From: an uncultured Pseudomonadota bacterium
GTDB taxonomy: Bacteria; Pseudomonadota; Gammaproteobacteria; Steroidobacterales; Steroidobacteraceae
Direction of reading: 5' to 3'
Assembly (NCBI GenBank): GCA_903884235.1
Contig: CAISEB010000012.1
Location: forward strand, 231,357-295,356
Length of the DNA: 64,000 nt
Position 1 is the first letter of the stretch, and every line of letters starts with the position of its first letter. The position numbers were made by a program, and so were the translations under genes. The notes beneath the pieces are model-generated. The model was not told the origin of the DNA. It saw only the letters and a list, made by a program, of their open reading frames with translations, and ran no database searches. This document shows positions 31,734 to 40,708 of this stretch, piece by piece.

Positions 31734-32738
31734 TCAGCGGCGGCGCGCCGCGGGCACGGGATCGGGCGTACACGCACCGCAGCGGAATGCGATCCGCCAG
31801 ACCGTGCCGCGCGATTCGTCGGCCACCAGCAGCGCGCCATCGCGACTCGCCGCGAGCGCATCCGGCCGGCCGTGCTGGAAGCCCGTGACGAAGGGCACGG
31901 GCGCAGCCGTGGGCCGCGCAGCGGCGAACGGAACGTACGAGATCCGCGGCGGTGCGGCCTCCCCGTCGCCCCCCTCGGCGACGAACAGCGCACCGCGCAG
32001 CTCCTTCGGATAGCGGTCGCGTCCGTAGAACGCGAGACCCGTGACGGGCCCGTGCGCCGCCAGGGGCACTGGCGCGAGCACCTTGTCACCCGGCGCGACC
32101 AGCGACTGGCCGCCTTCCGTCACCCACAGCGTGCCCTTGGTCGGCTCGAGCGCGAGCGCCGTGCCGCCCAGCGCGGCATGCAGGTGCGCCCCCTTGCCGT
32201 CCGGCTGCATCGTCCAGACACCCGCGGGCTCCTTGCCACCGGACAGCGCGACGTAGAGGGCCGTCTCGTCGCGATTGAAGGCAAGCCCGCCCCGGACCGG
32301 AATGCCGGCGCCCTCCGGCCAGGTCGCAACCGGGCGGCAGTGTCCGCCGGTGCGCTGGCGACCGACGAAGTAGGTGCACGAATGCAGCGCGTCGGCCGTC
32401 GCGACGTACAGCTTGTCGCGGCGCAGCGCGAGTCCGAGCGGCCGGCCGAGGTCGGTGACGAGCGGCAGCTCGACATCCGCGGTGCCACTCGCGCTGGCAT
32501 CGCGCAGCAGCGACACGCCATCGCGCACGGCGACGAGCACGTCGCCGTTCGGCAGCACGAGGATCGGACCGGGGTGATCGAGACCGCGCGCAAAGGCGGC
32601 CGCGGTGAAATTCAGGGGAACCTGCGGCGCGGTCGGATCGACCGGGCCCGGGTCCCCGCCTGCCTGCGCCGGCCTCGGCGTGCCGAGAACGATCGGCAAC
32701 GCCAGCGCCATGGCCAAGAGTTGTCGCCGCATCCACAC
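31734..32738 (-). CDS. PQQ-dependent sugar dehydrogenase-like beta-propeller protein, exported
   Basis: 334 residues. Signal peptide (LLAMALALPIVLGTPRPAQA). The body repeats a beta-propeller pattern (FARGLDHPGPILVLPNGDVL, LGLALRRDKLYVATA, PVTGLAFYGRDRYP, GALFVAEGGDG) as in sorbosone/glucose dehydrogenase-like proteins. No CxxCH heme motif is seen. PQQ ligands cannot be confirmed, so catalytic activity is uncertain. Convergent with the antiporter gene at 6 bp. Confidence 0.8.
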   Translation of the reverse strand: MWMRRQLLAMALALPIVLGTPRPAQAGGDPGPVDPTAPQVPLNFTAAAFARGLDHPGPILVLPNGDVLVAVRDGVSLLRDASASGTADVELPLVTDLGRPLGLALRRDKLYVATADALHSCTYFVGRQRTGGHCRPVATWPEGAGIPVRGGLAFNRDETALYVALSGGKEPAGVWTMQPDGKGAHLHAALGGTALALEPTKGTLWVTEGGQSLVAPGDKVLAPVPLAAHGPVTGLAFYGRDRYPKELRGALFVAEGGDGEAAPPRISYVPFAAARPTAAPVPFVTGFQHGRPDALAASRDGALLVADESRGTVWRIAFRCGACTPDPVPAARRR

Positions 32739-32785
32739 CCCTCCCTAGGTCCGCGCCCAGTCTGCGGGGCGAGCGGGCGGGCGGC

Positions 32786-32811
32786 AACCCCGGGGGGCTC
32801 CCCCCGGGGTT
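32786..32811. terminator. Strong GC hairpin downstream of dps
   Basis: 12-bp perfect inverted repeat (AACCCCGGGGGG / CCCCCCGGGGTT) with minimal loop, 12 bp beyond the dps stop on the minus strand and before the propeller-protein gene. There is no U-tract, so it may be a Rho-independent terminator of weak form or an mRNA-stabilising hairpin. Confidence 0.55.
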
Positions 32812-32822
32812 ATGTCAGGGAA

Positions 32823-33305
32823 TCAGGCTCCGGCCTGCAGGTGCGCCTCGATGAACCACAGCTGCTTGTCAATCTCGCCGGTGATCTCGTTGAACAGGTC
32901 CGACGTGACCTCGTCGCCGGCCGCGGCGGCGGCGCCGATCGCCGTGCGGGTCAGGCCGCCGAATGCGGCGAGCACGCGCGCCAGCGCCTCGAGGTGATCG
33001 GTACCCGAGCGGATCGCGAGCGGATAGGCCGGCAGCGAGCTGCGCTTGCCCACGGCCTGGACCGTGCCCTCGGCCACGCCGCCGAGCGCGGTGAGCCGCT
33101 CGGCGAGTTCGTCGACCTTCGACTCGACTACATCGTGCACGGAGTCGAACAGCTCGTGCAGTGCGATGAAGTTCGGGCCCTTGACGTTCCAGTGCGCCTG
33201 CTTGAGCTGCAGCGACAGGTCGATCGCGTCGGCGAGCCGCGCGGCCAGCAGGGTCGCGATCTTCTTGCGCACCTGCTCGGAAAGCGTGTTGCGGGTCTTG
33301 TGCAT
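32823..33305 (-). CDS. dps: Dps family DNA-binding ferritin-like protein
   Basis: 160 residues from the ATG at 33305, which has GAGG 8 bp upstream; the longer frame adds non-homologous residues. Dodecameric mini-ferritin that oxidises and stores iron and shields DNA in stationary phase. The ferroxidase site is visible in AHWNVKGPNFIALHELFD and DVVESKVDELAERL. SLPAYPLAI and LWFIEAHLQ near the C-terminus fit. A TTGGAC hexamer upstream may be its -35 but the -10 is unclear. Confidence 0.93.
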   Translation of the reverse strand: MHKTRNTLSEQVRKKIATLLAARLADAIDLSLQLKQAHWNVKGPNFIALHELFDSVHDVVESKVDELAERLTALGGVAEGTVQAVGKRSSLPAYPLAIRSGTDHLEALARVLAAFGGLTRTAIGAAAAAGDEVTSDLFNEITGEIDKQLWFIEAHLQAGA

Positions 33306-33405
33306 CGTCGGGTCCTCGGGACGTGAATCGATGGTGTGATTCTTTCCGAGACGCGATGCGGCGTCCAATTGAACGAGCGGATCCCGCCCATGGACGCCAT
33401 CTATC

Positions 33406-33431
33406 GGGGCCGCGCTTCCCTGCGCGGCCCC
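33406..33431 (-). terminator. Hairpin at the end of the GntR-ABC operon
   Basis: Perfect 10-bp arms (GGGGCCGCGC / GCGCGGCCCC) with a 6-base loop, 8 bp past the permease stop on the minus strand and upstream of the dps promoter region. Lacks a U-tract. Confidence 0.6.
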
Positions 33432-33439
33432 TCGATCAA

Positions 33440-34354
33440 TCAGGCGGCCGTCTCGCGATAGCGGCGCAGCCAGATCGCGCCGGCGATCATCGCGGCGCCG
33501 AGCAGCACATACAGCCAGAGTTCAGGCGTCGCGAGGAACTGCAGCGGTCGCACGATGTCGAGCGCGCTGGCGGGCACGTCGAGGTGCTGTTCATCGAGCT
33601 GGACCGACATCGCGTGGCCGCCGTGCGCCAGTACGTGGGCCGGGAATCCGGCGTAGAGCGAGGTCACGGCATGGCCGATCACCTTCGTGCCGAAGATGAT
33701 CTTCTCGGCGAACATCATCGCGCACGGGATCGCCACGGCGAACACGAACGGTGAGCGCGGCGCCCACGCCGAGACGAGCAGGTACCAGCCAATCGCCGGC
33801 AGGAACCACAGCCCGCTCGCCACCACCAGGAACAGCGCCGCCGCGATCCAACCCGCCCAGATCGTCGGCGACCACATGGTGCCGAGGATCGACAGCGCCG
33901 CGGGAACCCGGAAGCTCCCGATGGCGAACAGGACGAGCTCGGTGCCGAGCATGGCGACGGCAGCGGCCAGCGGGATCACGATGGCGGCCACCAGGACCTT
34001 CGCCAGCACCGTCGTCGTATCGCTCACCGGCAGCGAGCGCCAGAACAGCACGCTGCGGTCGCGGCGCTCGGCATACATCGAATCGAGCGCATAGAAGAAC
34101 TGCGTGAACAGCCCGGTGACCAGGAACGGAACGCCCATGCTGATCAACGCGACGATCGTGAGGCCGCGCGCCTTCTCCGGTGTCAGCTCCGTGCTCAGCT
34201 TGCTGAGCAGGTCGGCATCGATCTGCATGTTGCCGGTCTTGAGTACACCGGCCAGCGTGCTCAGGATCATGATGCTGGCGCAGATCGCCGGCGCCATCCA
34301 GATGGCTCGTGATTCCCAGACCTCGCGCCGCAGCGACCAGATGAACTTGTTCAT
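33440..34354 (-). CDS. ABC-2 type transporter permease of the GntR-linked system
   Basis: 304 residues with six hydrophobic segments (for example APAICASIMILSTLAGVL, VLVAAIVIPLAAAVAMLG and LYVLLGAAMIAGAIWL). Overlaps the ATPase gene by 4 bp. Permeases linked to YtrA-type regulators usually act in export or response to envelope-active compounds; the substrate here is unknown. Last gene of the operon, followed by a strong hairpin. Confidence 0.88.
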   Translation of the reverse strand: MNKFIWSLRREVWESRAIWMAPAICASIMILSTLAGVLKTGNMQIDADLLSKLSTELTPEKARGLTIVALISMGVPFLVTGLFTQFFYALDSMYAERRDRSVLFWRSLPVSDTTTVLAKVLVAAIVIPLAAAVAMLGTELVLFAIGSFRVPAALSILGTMWSPTIWAGWIAAALFLVVASGLWFLPAIGWYLLVSAWAPRSPFVFAVAIPCAMMFAEKIIFGTKVIGHAVTSLYAGFPAHVLAHGGHAMSVQLDEQHLDVPASALDIVRPLQFLATPELWLYVLLGAAMIAGAIWLRRYRETAA

Positions 34355-35208
34355 GCCACACCTCCGGCCATCTTGGCCACGAACAGGTCCGCGATCGAGG
34401 GCTGTCGCACCTCGCCGAGACCCGCGAGCACGCCCTGGTCCGCACCCTCGTATAGGAACACGTGGCGCCCGAGCAGCTGCCGCTCCGAGAGTGGCTTCAG
34501 CGCGCGGGCGGCCTCCGCGTGCGCCGGGGCCGCGATCAGCTGCGCGTAGTGCACCGGGATCTCATCCATCGGCAGGTCGAGCGCGATCCTGCCCTTGTCG
34601 ACGAAGATGAGGTCCGTGAGGATGTTCTCGATTTCCTCGACCTGGTGCGTGGTGACCAGGATCGTGCGCTGCTCGTCCATGAATTCCGACAGCAGGCTGT
34701 CGTAGAACTGCTTGCGCGAGAGGATGTCGAGCCCGAGCGTCGGCTCGTCGAGCACGAGCAGCTGCGCGTCGATCGCCATCGTCAGTGCGAGATGCAGCTG
34801 CGTGATCATGCCCTTGGACAGTTCACGCACGCGGCTGTCCATCTTGATGTTCGTGCGGGCCAGGAATTCGCGGCACTTCTCCGGGCGGAAGTGCGGGTGC
34901 ACTCCCTCGACGAAGGCGATGGCGTTGCGCACCCGCAGCCAGCGCGGCAGCACCGCGACATCCGCGATGAACGAGACGCGCTCGGCGAGCCGGTCGCGCT
35001 CCCGGTACGGGTCGAGGCCGAGCACCTTGAGCGAGCCCTCGCAGGGCGTCAGCCCGAGGATCGCCTTGATCGCGGTGGTCTTGCCGGCGCCGTTCGGGCC
35101 GATCAGGCCGACGATGCGTCCCGCCTCGACCTTGAACGTGGCGCCATCGAGCGCGCGCGTCGTCCCGTACTGCTTCGTGAGTCCCTGAGCTTCGATCAGA
35201 GTGGCCAC
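34351..35208 (-). CDS. ABC transporter ATP-binding protein of the GntR-linked system
   Basis: 285 residues from a GTG at 35208, with AGGAG 8 bp upstream; this puts the domain start (IEAQGLTKQYGTTRAL) at the N-terminus. Walker A GPNGAGKTTAI, a signature variant ELSKGMITQLHLALTM and Walker B LLVLDEPTLGLD are present. The signature reads LSKGM rather than LSGGQ, common in ABC-2 type ATPases. Begins 11 bp after the GntR gene and overlaps the permease by 4 bp. Confidence 0.92.
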   Translation of the reverse strand: MATLIEAQGLTKQYGTTRALDGATFKVEAGRIVGLIGPNGAGKTTAIKAILGLTPCEGSLKVLGLDPYRERDRLAERVSFIADVAVLPRWLRVRNAIAFVEGVHPHFRPEKCREFLARTNIKMDSRVRELSKGMITQLHLALTMAIDAQLLVLDEPTLGLDILSRKQFYDSLLSEFMDEQRTILVTTHQVEEIENILTDLIFVDKGRIALDLPMDEIPVHYAQLIAAPAHAEAARALKPLSERQLLGRHVFLYEGADQGVLAGLGEVRQPSIADLFVAKMAGGVA

Positions 35209-35219
35209 GGAGTGGCTCC

Positions 35220-35642
35220 TTATTTGGATTCGTTGTGGGTGCCGTCGTCCGCGGCCGGGGATACCGGCTTGGCGGCGGCGGACTTCGCGGCCGGCGGTGC
35301 GGCGAGCAGGTCGGCGGCGGAGAAGCCCAGCCGCTGGATCGTCGCGTGCACGCGCGGCCATTCCTCTTCGAGAAACTTCTGGCGCTCGTCCTTCATCAGC
35401 GCACGCGTCGCTCCCTCGGCGACGTACATGCCGCGGCCCCGGCGCTTCTCGACCAGGGCCTCGTCAACGAGCTGCTGGTAGCCCTTCAGCACCGTCAGCG
35501 GGTTCAACCGGTAGTCCGCGGCGACGTTGCGCACGGAAGGCAGCGGGTCGCCCTCCTTGAGCACGCCCTCGAGGATCATCGCAACGACCCGGTCGCGGAG
35601 CTGCCGGTAGATCGGTTGGCTGTCGTTCCAATTGGCGTCCAT
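35220..35642 (-). CDS. GntR-family transcriptional regulator, YtrA subfamily
   Basis: 140 residues. N-terminal winged helix with QPIYRQLRDRVVAMILEG, GDPLPSVRNVAADYRLNPLTVLKGYQQL and a short C-terminal helical region. The lack of a large effector domain is typical of the YtrA subfamily. The tail is Ala/Pro/Lys-rich. Encoded between the small exported repeat protein and its ABC transporter; probable autorepressor acting at the palindrome at 36096-36119. Confidence 0.92.
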   Translation of the reverse strand: MDANWNDSQPIYRQLRDRVVAMILEGVLKEGDPLPSVRNVAADYRLNPLTVLKGYQQLVDEALVEKRRGRGMYVAEGATRALMKDERQKFLEEEWPRVHATIQRLGFSAADLLAAPPAAKSAAAKPVSPAADDGTHNESK

Positions 35643-35720
35643 GGGGGACTCGCTGTCGTCTTGGGGCGCGCCGTCCAGGGGGAGCGGGCGCAGGGGCGTC
35701 GGTACTCTATCAGGCGCGTT

Positions 35721-36017
35721 TCAGAGGTCCGCGGCGGCGAACTGCGCGACGCCGTCCTTGGCATCGGCCAGTACCGGCACGTCGATCGGCTCGCGCGTCG
35801 CACTCACCCGGACCTCGGGCATGTCGTGCGGCGCGTAGACCACGACTTCGCCGAGGTTGCCCGGCGCGTAGACCACGACCTCGCCGAGGTCGCCGGTCAC
35901 GACCGGCGTGGCGATGTCGGCCCGGTGGTTCCCGTGGAACCCGCCGGCGGTTGCCACTCCCGCGACGGCGACCAGCGCCACCGCGACCATCACACGACGA
36001 AACTTGCTGCTGAACAT
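35721..36017 (-). CDS. Small exported protein with tandem LGEVVVYAP repeats
   Basis: 98 residues. Start ATG at 36017 with AAGGAGAG 8 bp upstream. Signal peptide (VMVAVALVAVAGVATAG). The mature ~75 residues contain two near-identical 11-residue repeats, DLGEVVVYAPG and NLGEVVVYAP, and a degenerate third (HDMPEVRVSA). No family recognised. First gene of the run that continues into the YtrA-type regulator and ABC transporter. The 78-bp gap to the regulator has no palindrome, so the promoter is probably shared. Could be a sensor or cargo of the ABC system; function unknown. Confidence 0.8.
   Translation of the reverse strand: MFSSKFRRVMVAVALVAVAGVATAGGFHGNHRADIATPVVTGDLGEVVVYAPGNLGEVVVYAPHDMPEVRVSATREPIDVPVLADAKDGVAQFAAADL
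35830..35895. repeat. 33-bp imperfect tandem duplication
   Basis: Two 33-bp copies (35830-35862 and 35863-35895) differ at three positions and encode the 11-residue repeat of the small exported protein. In-frame duplication. Confidence 0.85.
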
Positions 36018-36095
36018 GACTCTCTCCTTGGTCGGTCTCGGAGGACCTCTCCTCCGGTTAGGCCACCTCCCGCCCGGGAAGTGATGTGCCTCTCT

Positions 36096-36119
36096 GGTGT
36101 TGTAGTTAACTACAACACC
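36096..36119. promoter_or_regulatory. 24-bp perfect palindrome, candidate YtrA/GntR operator
   Basis: Perfect dyad with outer arms GGTG and CACC, 16 bp between them and a central GTTAAC. The form GGTG-N16-CACC is what I recall being reported for YtrA of Xanthomonas citri. On the minus strand TTGCAC (36125-36130) stands 17 bp before TTAACT within the palindrome, so binding would cover the -10 of a promoter for the exported-protein/GntR/ABC operon. Confidence 0.7.
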
Positions 36120-36354
36120 GAGTCTCGTGCAAACTTTTTTTTGAGCTTCGACGAGATATTTTTCTGGGATAACTATTTCAATGGCTTAGGAGCAGAATTC
36201 GCCCCGTCGACGGCCTTCGGCTCTGCCTGGATCTGCCGCTGCCGCGCGCGCGACGGGCGATTCGGCGCCCGAAATGGGCCATTTCGGATCGTTGGGACCC
36301 GCCCGGGGCGGCTCCGCTAGAATGCTGCACCGCAAATCATCACCGGAGCACGCG
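36120..36354. other. Intergenic region upstream of mdh
   Basis: The 337-bp gap between the small exported protein and mdh holds the palindrome on its left and an AT-rich stretch (about 36128-36190). TAGAAT at 36318-36323 is a plausible -10 for mdh, but TTGGGA at 36292-36297 is 20 bp away, too far for a good -35. GGAG at 36345-36348 serves as the mdh ribosome-binding site. No gene was seen in it. Confidence 0.5.
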
Positions 36355-37332
36355 ATGAAGAAGCCAATCAACGTCACGATCACGGGCGCGGCGGGCCAGA
36401 TCGGCTACGCACTCGCCTTCCGCGTCGCCTCGGGCGCGATGCTCGGTCCCGACCAGCCGGTGAACCTGCACCTGCTCGAAGTGACGCCGGCACTCGGCGC
36501 GCTGCAGGGCGTGGTGATGGAACTCGCGGACTGCGCGTTCCCGACGCTGAACTCGATCGTCGCGACGGACGATGCGCGCGTCGGTTTCAAGGACGCAGGC
36601 GTCGCGCTGCTCGTCGGCGCGCGGCCGCGCGGCCCGGGCATGGAGCGCAAGGACCTGCTGCTCGCCAACGCGCAGATCTTCTCGGCGCAGGGTCGCGCGA
36701 TCAACGACGTCGCCCGTCGCGACATCAAGGTGCTGGTCGTCGGCAATCCCGCGAACACGAACGCGCTGATCGCGAGCCGCAATGCGAAGGACATCGATCC
36801 GAAGAACTTCACGGCGATGACGCGCCTCGACCACAACCGCGCGCTCGCGCAGGTCGCGGAGAAGACCGGCACGCACGTCAACGACGTGCAGCGCATGATC
36901 ATCTGGGGCAACCATTCGGCGACGCAGTTTCCCGACCTGCACCACGCGACCGTGAACGGCAAGGCTGCGCTGTCGCTCGTCGACCAGGCCTGGTACGCCG
37001 ACACGTTCATCCCGACGGTGCAGCAGCGGGGCGCGGCGATCATCAAGGCGCGCGGCGCCTCGTCGGCGGCATCCGCGGCCTCCGCGGCGATCGACCACGT
37101 GCGCACGTGGGTCCTCGGTTCGGCGGCCGGCGACTGGGTCAGCATGGGCATCCCGTCGGACGGCAGCTATGGCATCGCCGAGGGCGTGATCTATTCGTAC
37201 CCGGTGACGACGGCCAACGGCGAGTACCAGATCGTGCAGGGCCTCGACATCAACGAGTTCAGCCGCGCACGCATGGCAGCGACCCACCAGGAGCTGCTGG
37301 AAGAGCGTGACGGGGTGAAGGACCTCATTTGA
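36355..37332 (+). CDS. mdh: Malate dehydrogenase
   Basis: 325 residues from the ATG at 36355 (GGAG 7 bp upstream). NAD-dependent TCA-cycle enzyme. NAD motif [33 protein letters not shown], the substrate loop [15 protein letters not shown] and catalytic His in [12 protein letters not shown]. This is the cytosolic-type MDH of Burkholderia/Xanthomonas rather than the E. coli mitochondrial type. Its stop overlaps the TTG start of the MarC gene. Confidence 0.95.
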   Translation: MKKPINVTITGAAGQIGYALAFRVASGAMLGPDQPVNLHLLEVTPALGALQGVVMELADCAFPTLNSIVATDDARVGFKDAGVALLVGARPRGPGMERKDLLLANAQIFSAQGRAINDVARRDIKVLVVGNPANTNALIASRNAKDIDPKNFTAMTRLDHNRALAQVAEKTGTHVNDVQRMIIWGNHSATQFPDLHHATVNGKAALSLVDQAWYADTFIPTVQQRGAAIIKARGASSAASAASAAIDHVRTWVLGSAAGDWVSMGIPSDGSYGIAEGVIYSYPVTTANGEYQIVQGLDINEFSRARMAATHQELLEERDGVKDLI

Positions 37333-37997
37333 CGACGTTCCTGCTGGCGTTCACGGCGCTCTTCTCGATCGTCAATCCGCTGTCGAGCGCGTTCATCTTC
37401 TATACGGTGACGGCGGGCTTCGACGCGCGCTTGCGTTCGAAGCTCGCGCGCTGGGTCGCGATCTACGCGTTCGCGATCGTGTCGGTATCGCTGTACGTCG
37501 GTGCGTACGTGCTCAGCTTCTTCGGCGTCTCGGTCCCCGTGTTGCGGGTCGCGGGCGGCATCGTGATCGCGATGAGCGGCTGGCGGATGCTCACCGGCCC
37601 CGATGCGACCGAGGAACGGCGCAACGAGACGACGACGGCGGTGCCGAACCAGGCGACGCCGAGCCGCATGGCCTTCTACCCGTTCACGATGCCGCTCACG
37701 ACCGGTCCGGGCACGATCTCGGTCGCGATCTCGATCGGCGCGAACCGGCCGAACAACGTCGCCGGCGTGATCGAATTTTTCGGCGAGACGGTGCTTGCCG
37801 TCGCGCTGCTCGCGGTGACGATCTACCTGTCCTACCGGCAGTCGGCGCGCCTCGTGAAGGCGATCGGCCCGACCGGCACGATCGTCGTGGTGCGCCTGAC
37901 GGCGTTCCTGCTCTTCTGCATCGGCATCCAGATCGCCTGGAGCGGCGCATTCCAGCTGCTCAGCACCCTGCCGTTCGCGATTCCCAGCGAGCGCTGA
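37329..37997 (+). CDS. MarC family integral membrane protein
   Basis: 222 residues from a TTG overlapping the mdh stop (TTGA). Six membrane segments. MarC/YchE features: [32 protein letters not shown] and [20 protein letters not shown]. Function of the family is not established despite the historical multiple-antibiotic-resistance name. Coupled to mdh, which is unusual enough to suggest simple operon packing. Confidence 0.9.
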   Translation: MTTFLLAFTALFSIVNPLSSAFIFYTVTAGFDARLRSKLARWVAIYAFAIVSVSLYVGAYVLSFFGVSVPVLRVAGGIVIAMSGWRMLTGPDATEERRNETTTAVPNQATPSRMAFYPFTMPLTTGPGTISVAISIGANRPNNVAGVIEFFGETVLAVALLAVTIYLSYRQSARLVKAIGPTGTIVVVRLTAFLLFCIGIQIAWSGAFQLLSTLPFAIPSER

Positions 37998-38071
37998 AAA
38001 CGACCGGGCGTGCGAGACGCGCTAGGCTGCGACCCAGATCGCCGCCAGTCCCGGCACGACCGGTCGTTTTT
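37997..38071 (+). terminator. Terminator-like inverted repeat after marC
   Basis: AAAACGACCGG at 37997-38007 pairs with CCGGTCGTTTT at 38060-38070, enclosing 52 bp and ending in a T-run. The right arm also belongs to a self-complementary ACGACCGGTCGT. Suggests termination of the mdh-marC transcript, although the loop is long. Confidence 0.4.
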
Positions 38072-38145
38072 AATCGAGGGAGCGTGGATTCACGCGCCAA
38101 ACCAGTGCGCTATGATCGGGCGGTGCCGCTGAACCGGGGTGTTCC

Positions 38146-40587
38146 ATGCTGAGCCTGCTGTGGCTGTTCGTGTTCGCAGGCGCCGTCCTGTCCCTCGCCT
38201 ATCGGCGCACGACCCTCGCCCACGCGTCGCTCGTGCTCGGGGCCCTGCTCCTCGCCTACCTGCTCTGGGGCGGCGGTGGCTGGGCCTGGAAGGCATTGCT
38301 CCTCGTCGGGTACCTGCCGTTCGCGCTGCTCAACGTCACGCCGCTTCGGCTGGCGTTCATCACCCGGCCGTTCCTGCTGCTCTACCGTCGGATGCTGCCG
38401 TCGATGTCCTCGACGGAACGCGAGGCGCTCGAGGCGGGCACCGTCTGGTGGGACGGCGAACTGTTCGCCGGCGCGCCGAACTGGGACAAGCTGATGCGGG
38501 CCACGGCCCCGGCCCTGACGGCCGAGGAGCAGGCGTTCCTGGACGGCCCGTGCGAGGAACTGTGCCGGATGGTCGATGACTGGGACGCGACGCACCGGCG
38601 CGCGGACCTCGCCCCGGCCGCCTGGGATTTCCTGAAGTCCCGCGGCTTCTTCGCGATGATCATCCCGAAGCGGTTCGGTGGCCTCGAGTTTTCGGCGTAC
38701 GCGCACTCGTGCGTACTCGTGAAGCTCGCCAGCCGCAGCGCGATGCTGGGCTCGACCGTCGCGGTCCCGAATTCCCTGGGTCCTGCCGAGCTGCTGCTGC
38801 ACTACGGGACGGACGCGCAGCAGCAGCACTACCTGCCGCGGCTCGCCCGCGGCGAGGACGTGCCGTGTTTCGCGCTCACCGGCCCGCGCGCCGGTTCCGA
38901 TGCCGCGTCGCTGCCGGACACTGGCGTCGTCTGCCGGGGCCTCTACGAAGGCCGCGAGGTCGTGGGCCTGCGCCTCAACTTCTCCAAGCGCTACATCACG
39001 CTCGCGCCGATCGCGACCGTCATCGGCCTCGCGTTCCGACTGCAGGATCCGGACCGGCTGCTGTCCGAGAACACCGACCCCGGCATTACCGTCGCGCTGA
39101 TCCCGCGCGGCACGCCGGGCATCACGATCGGCCGGCGCCACTTCCCGCTCAACGTTCCGTTTCAGAACGGTCCGATCCAGGGCGTCGACGTGTTCGTGCC
39201 CGTGGACTTTATCGTCGGCGGCCCGAAGATGGCCGGCCAGGGCTGGCGCATGCTCGTCGAGCAGCTGTCGGTCGGGCGCTGCATCTCGCTGCCCTCGAAC
39301 ACCACCGGCGGCGCGAAGGCGGGCGTGTTCGCGACCGGCGCCTACAGCCGCATCCGTCGCCAGTTCAACTCGCCGGTCGGCCGCTTCGAGGGCGTCGCCG
39401 AGGTGATCGCCCGGATGACCGGGCTGACCTACATCATGGACGCGGCGCGCTCGGTCACCGCCGGCGCGATCGACGGCGGCGAGAAGCCGTCCGTGCCCTC
39501 GGCGATGCTGAAGTACCACTGCACGGAGTTCGGGCGCCGCGTCGCGAACGACGCGATGGATGTCCACGGTGGCAAGGGCATCTGCCTCGGGCCCAGCAAC
39601 TACCTGGCCCGCGGCTACCAGGCGGTGCCGGTCGCGATCACCGTCGAAGGCGCGAACATCCTGACCCGCAACCTGATCATCTTCGGCCAGGGTGCGGTGC
39701 GCTGCCACCCCTACGTGCTGCGTGAGATGAACGCCGCGAAAGATCCGGACCGGGAGCGCGGCCTTGCCGAATTCGACGCTGCGCTCTTCGGCCACGTCGG
39801 CTTCACGATCTCGAACGCAGCGCGCTCGCTGGTGATGGCCCTCACGCTCGCGCGCTTCACGCGCGTGCCCGAGGCCGGCGCGTCGGGCCGCTACTTTCAG
39901 CACATCAATCGCTTCAGCGCCAGCTTCGCCTTCGTCAGCGACGTCGCGATGCTGGCGCTCGGCGGCTACCTCAAGAAGAAGGAGACGCTCTCGGCGCGGC
40001 TCGCGGACGTGCTCGCCTCGATGTACCTCGCCTCCATGGTGCTCAAGCATCACGCGAACCAGGGCAGGCCCGACGCGGACCAGCCGATCGTCGAGTGGGC
40101 CTGCCGCCACCTCCTCTACAACGCCCAGGAGCAGCTGCACGGCTTCCTGCGCAATTTCCCGGTGCGCTGGCTCGCGGCCTTCATGCGACTGCTCGTGTTC
40201 CCGCGCGGTCTGACCTACTCGTCTCCCGGCGATCGCCTGGGGCGGCAGATCGTCGAGCTCGTGATGACGCCTTCCGAGGCGCGCGATCGGCTGACCCACG
40301 GCATCTACCGCACCGTGGAGCCGGGCAATCCGCTCGGCCTGCTGCAGGAGGCGCTCGTGCTGTCGCTCTCCGCCGAACCGCTCGAGAAGAAGATCCGCGT
40401 CGAGGGGGTCAAGACCGGGCGGGTGACGGCCCTCGACCTCCCGGGCCAGATCGAGCAGGCCCTCGCCGCCGGCATCGTCACGGGCGACGAGGCGGCGCTG
40501 CTCAGGGACTTCGACCGCAAGGTCATGACGCTCGTGCACGTGGACGACTTCGCGAGCCACGAGATGGCCGCGGGCGGCACGGCCTAG
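38146..40587 (+). CDS. fadE: Acyl-CoA dehydrogenase FadE
   Basis: 813 residues, matching the ~814-residue E. coli FadE. It carries two N-terminal hydrophobic segments (LWLFVFAGAVLSLAY and LVLGALLLAYLLWG) and so should sit at the inner membrane. First step of beta-oxidation. LTGPRAGSDAASLPD, LIPRGTPGITIGRRHFPL, FQNGPIQGVDVFVP and MDVHGGKGICLGPSNYL are FadE features. The C-terminal DUF1974-like part follows residue ~560. A TATGAT hexamer at 38111-38116 is a candidate -10. Part of the fatty-acid set with fadD. Confidence 0.95.
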   Translation: MLSLLWLFVFAGAVLSLAYRRTTLAHASLVLGALLLAYLLWGGGGWAWKALLLVGYLPFALLNVTPLRLAFITRPFLLLYRRMLPSMSSTEREALEAGTVWWDGELFAGAPNWDKLMRATAPALTAEEQAFLDGPCEELCRMVDDWDATHRRADLAPAAWDFLKSRGFFAMIIPKRFGGLEFSAYAHSCVLVKLASRSAMLGSTVAVPNSLGPAELLLHYGTDAQQQHYLPRLARGEDVPCFALTGPRAGSDAASLPDTGVVCRGLYEGREVVGLRLNFSKRYITLAPIATVIGLAFRLQDPDRLLSENTDPGITVALIPRGTPGITIGRRHFPLNVPFQNGPIQGVDVFVPVDFIVGGPKMAGQGWRMLVEQLSVGRCISLPSNTTGGAKAGVFATGAYSRIRRQFNSPVGRFEGVAEVIARMTGLTYIMDAARSVTAGAIDGGEKPSVPSAMLKYHCTEFGRRVANDAMDVHGGKGICLGPSNYLARGYQAVPVAITVEGANILTRNLIIFGQGAVRCHPYVLREMNAAKDPDRERGLAEFDAALFGHVGFTISNAARSLVMALTLARFTRVPEAGASGRYFQHINRFSASFAFVSDVAMLALGGYLKKKETLSARLADVLASMYLASMVLKHHANQGRPDADQPIVEWACRHLLYNAQEQLHGFLRNFPVRWLAAFMRLLVFPRGLTYSSPGDRLGRQIVELVMTPSEARDRLTHGIYRTVEPGNPLGLLQEALVLSLSAEPLEKKIRVEGVKTGRVTALDLPGQIEQALAAGIVTGDEAALLRDFDRKVMTLVHVDDFASHEMAAGGTA

Positions 40588-40590
40588 CCG

Positions 40591-40628
40591 CGCCCCCGCC
40601 CCCACCCCCGCCCCCGCCCCGCCCCCGC
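40591..40628. repeat. C-rich tract with G-quadruplex potential on the minus strand
   Basis: Six runs of four to five cytosines separated by single G or A bases, starting 4 bp after the fadE stop codon. On the complementary strand this is six G-runs with one-base loops, a strong quadruplex pattern. Confidence 0.85.
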
Positions 40629-40708
40629 CGGCCAGCCCTGCGATCCTGCCGAGTCCGTCACGGACCGGCCGCGCCGGGCGTACGCGCCCGCCGTGCATTT
40701 GATAACCT

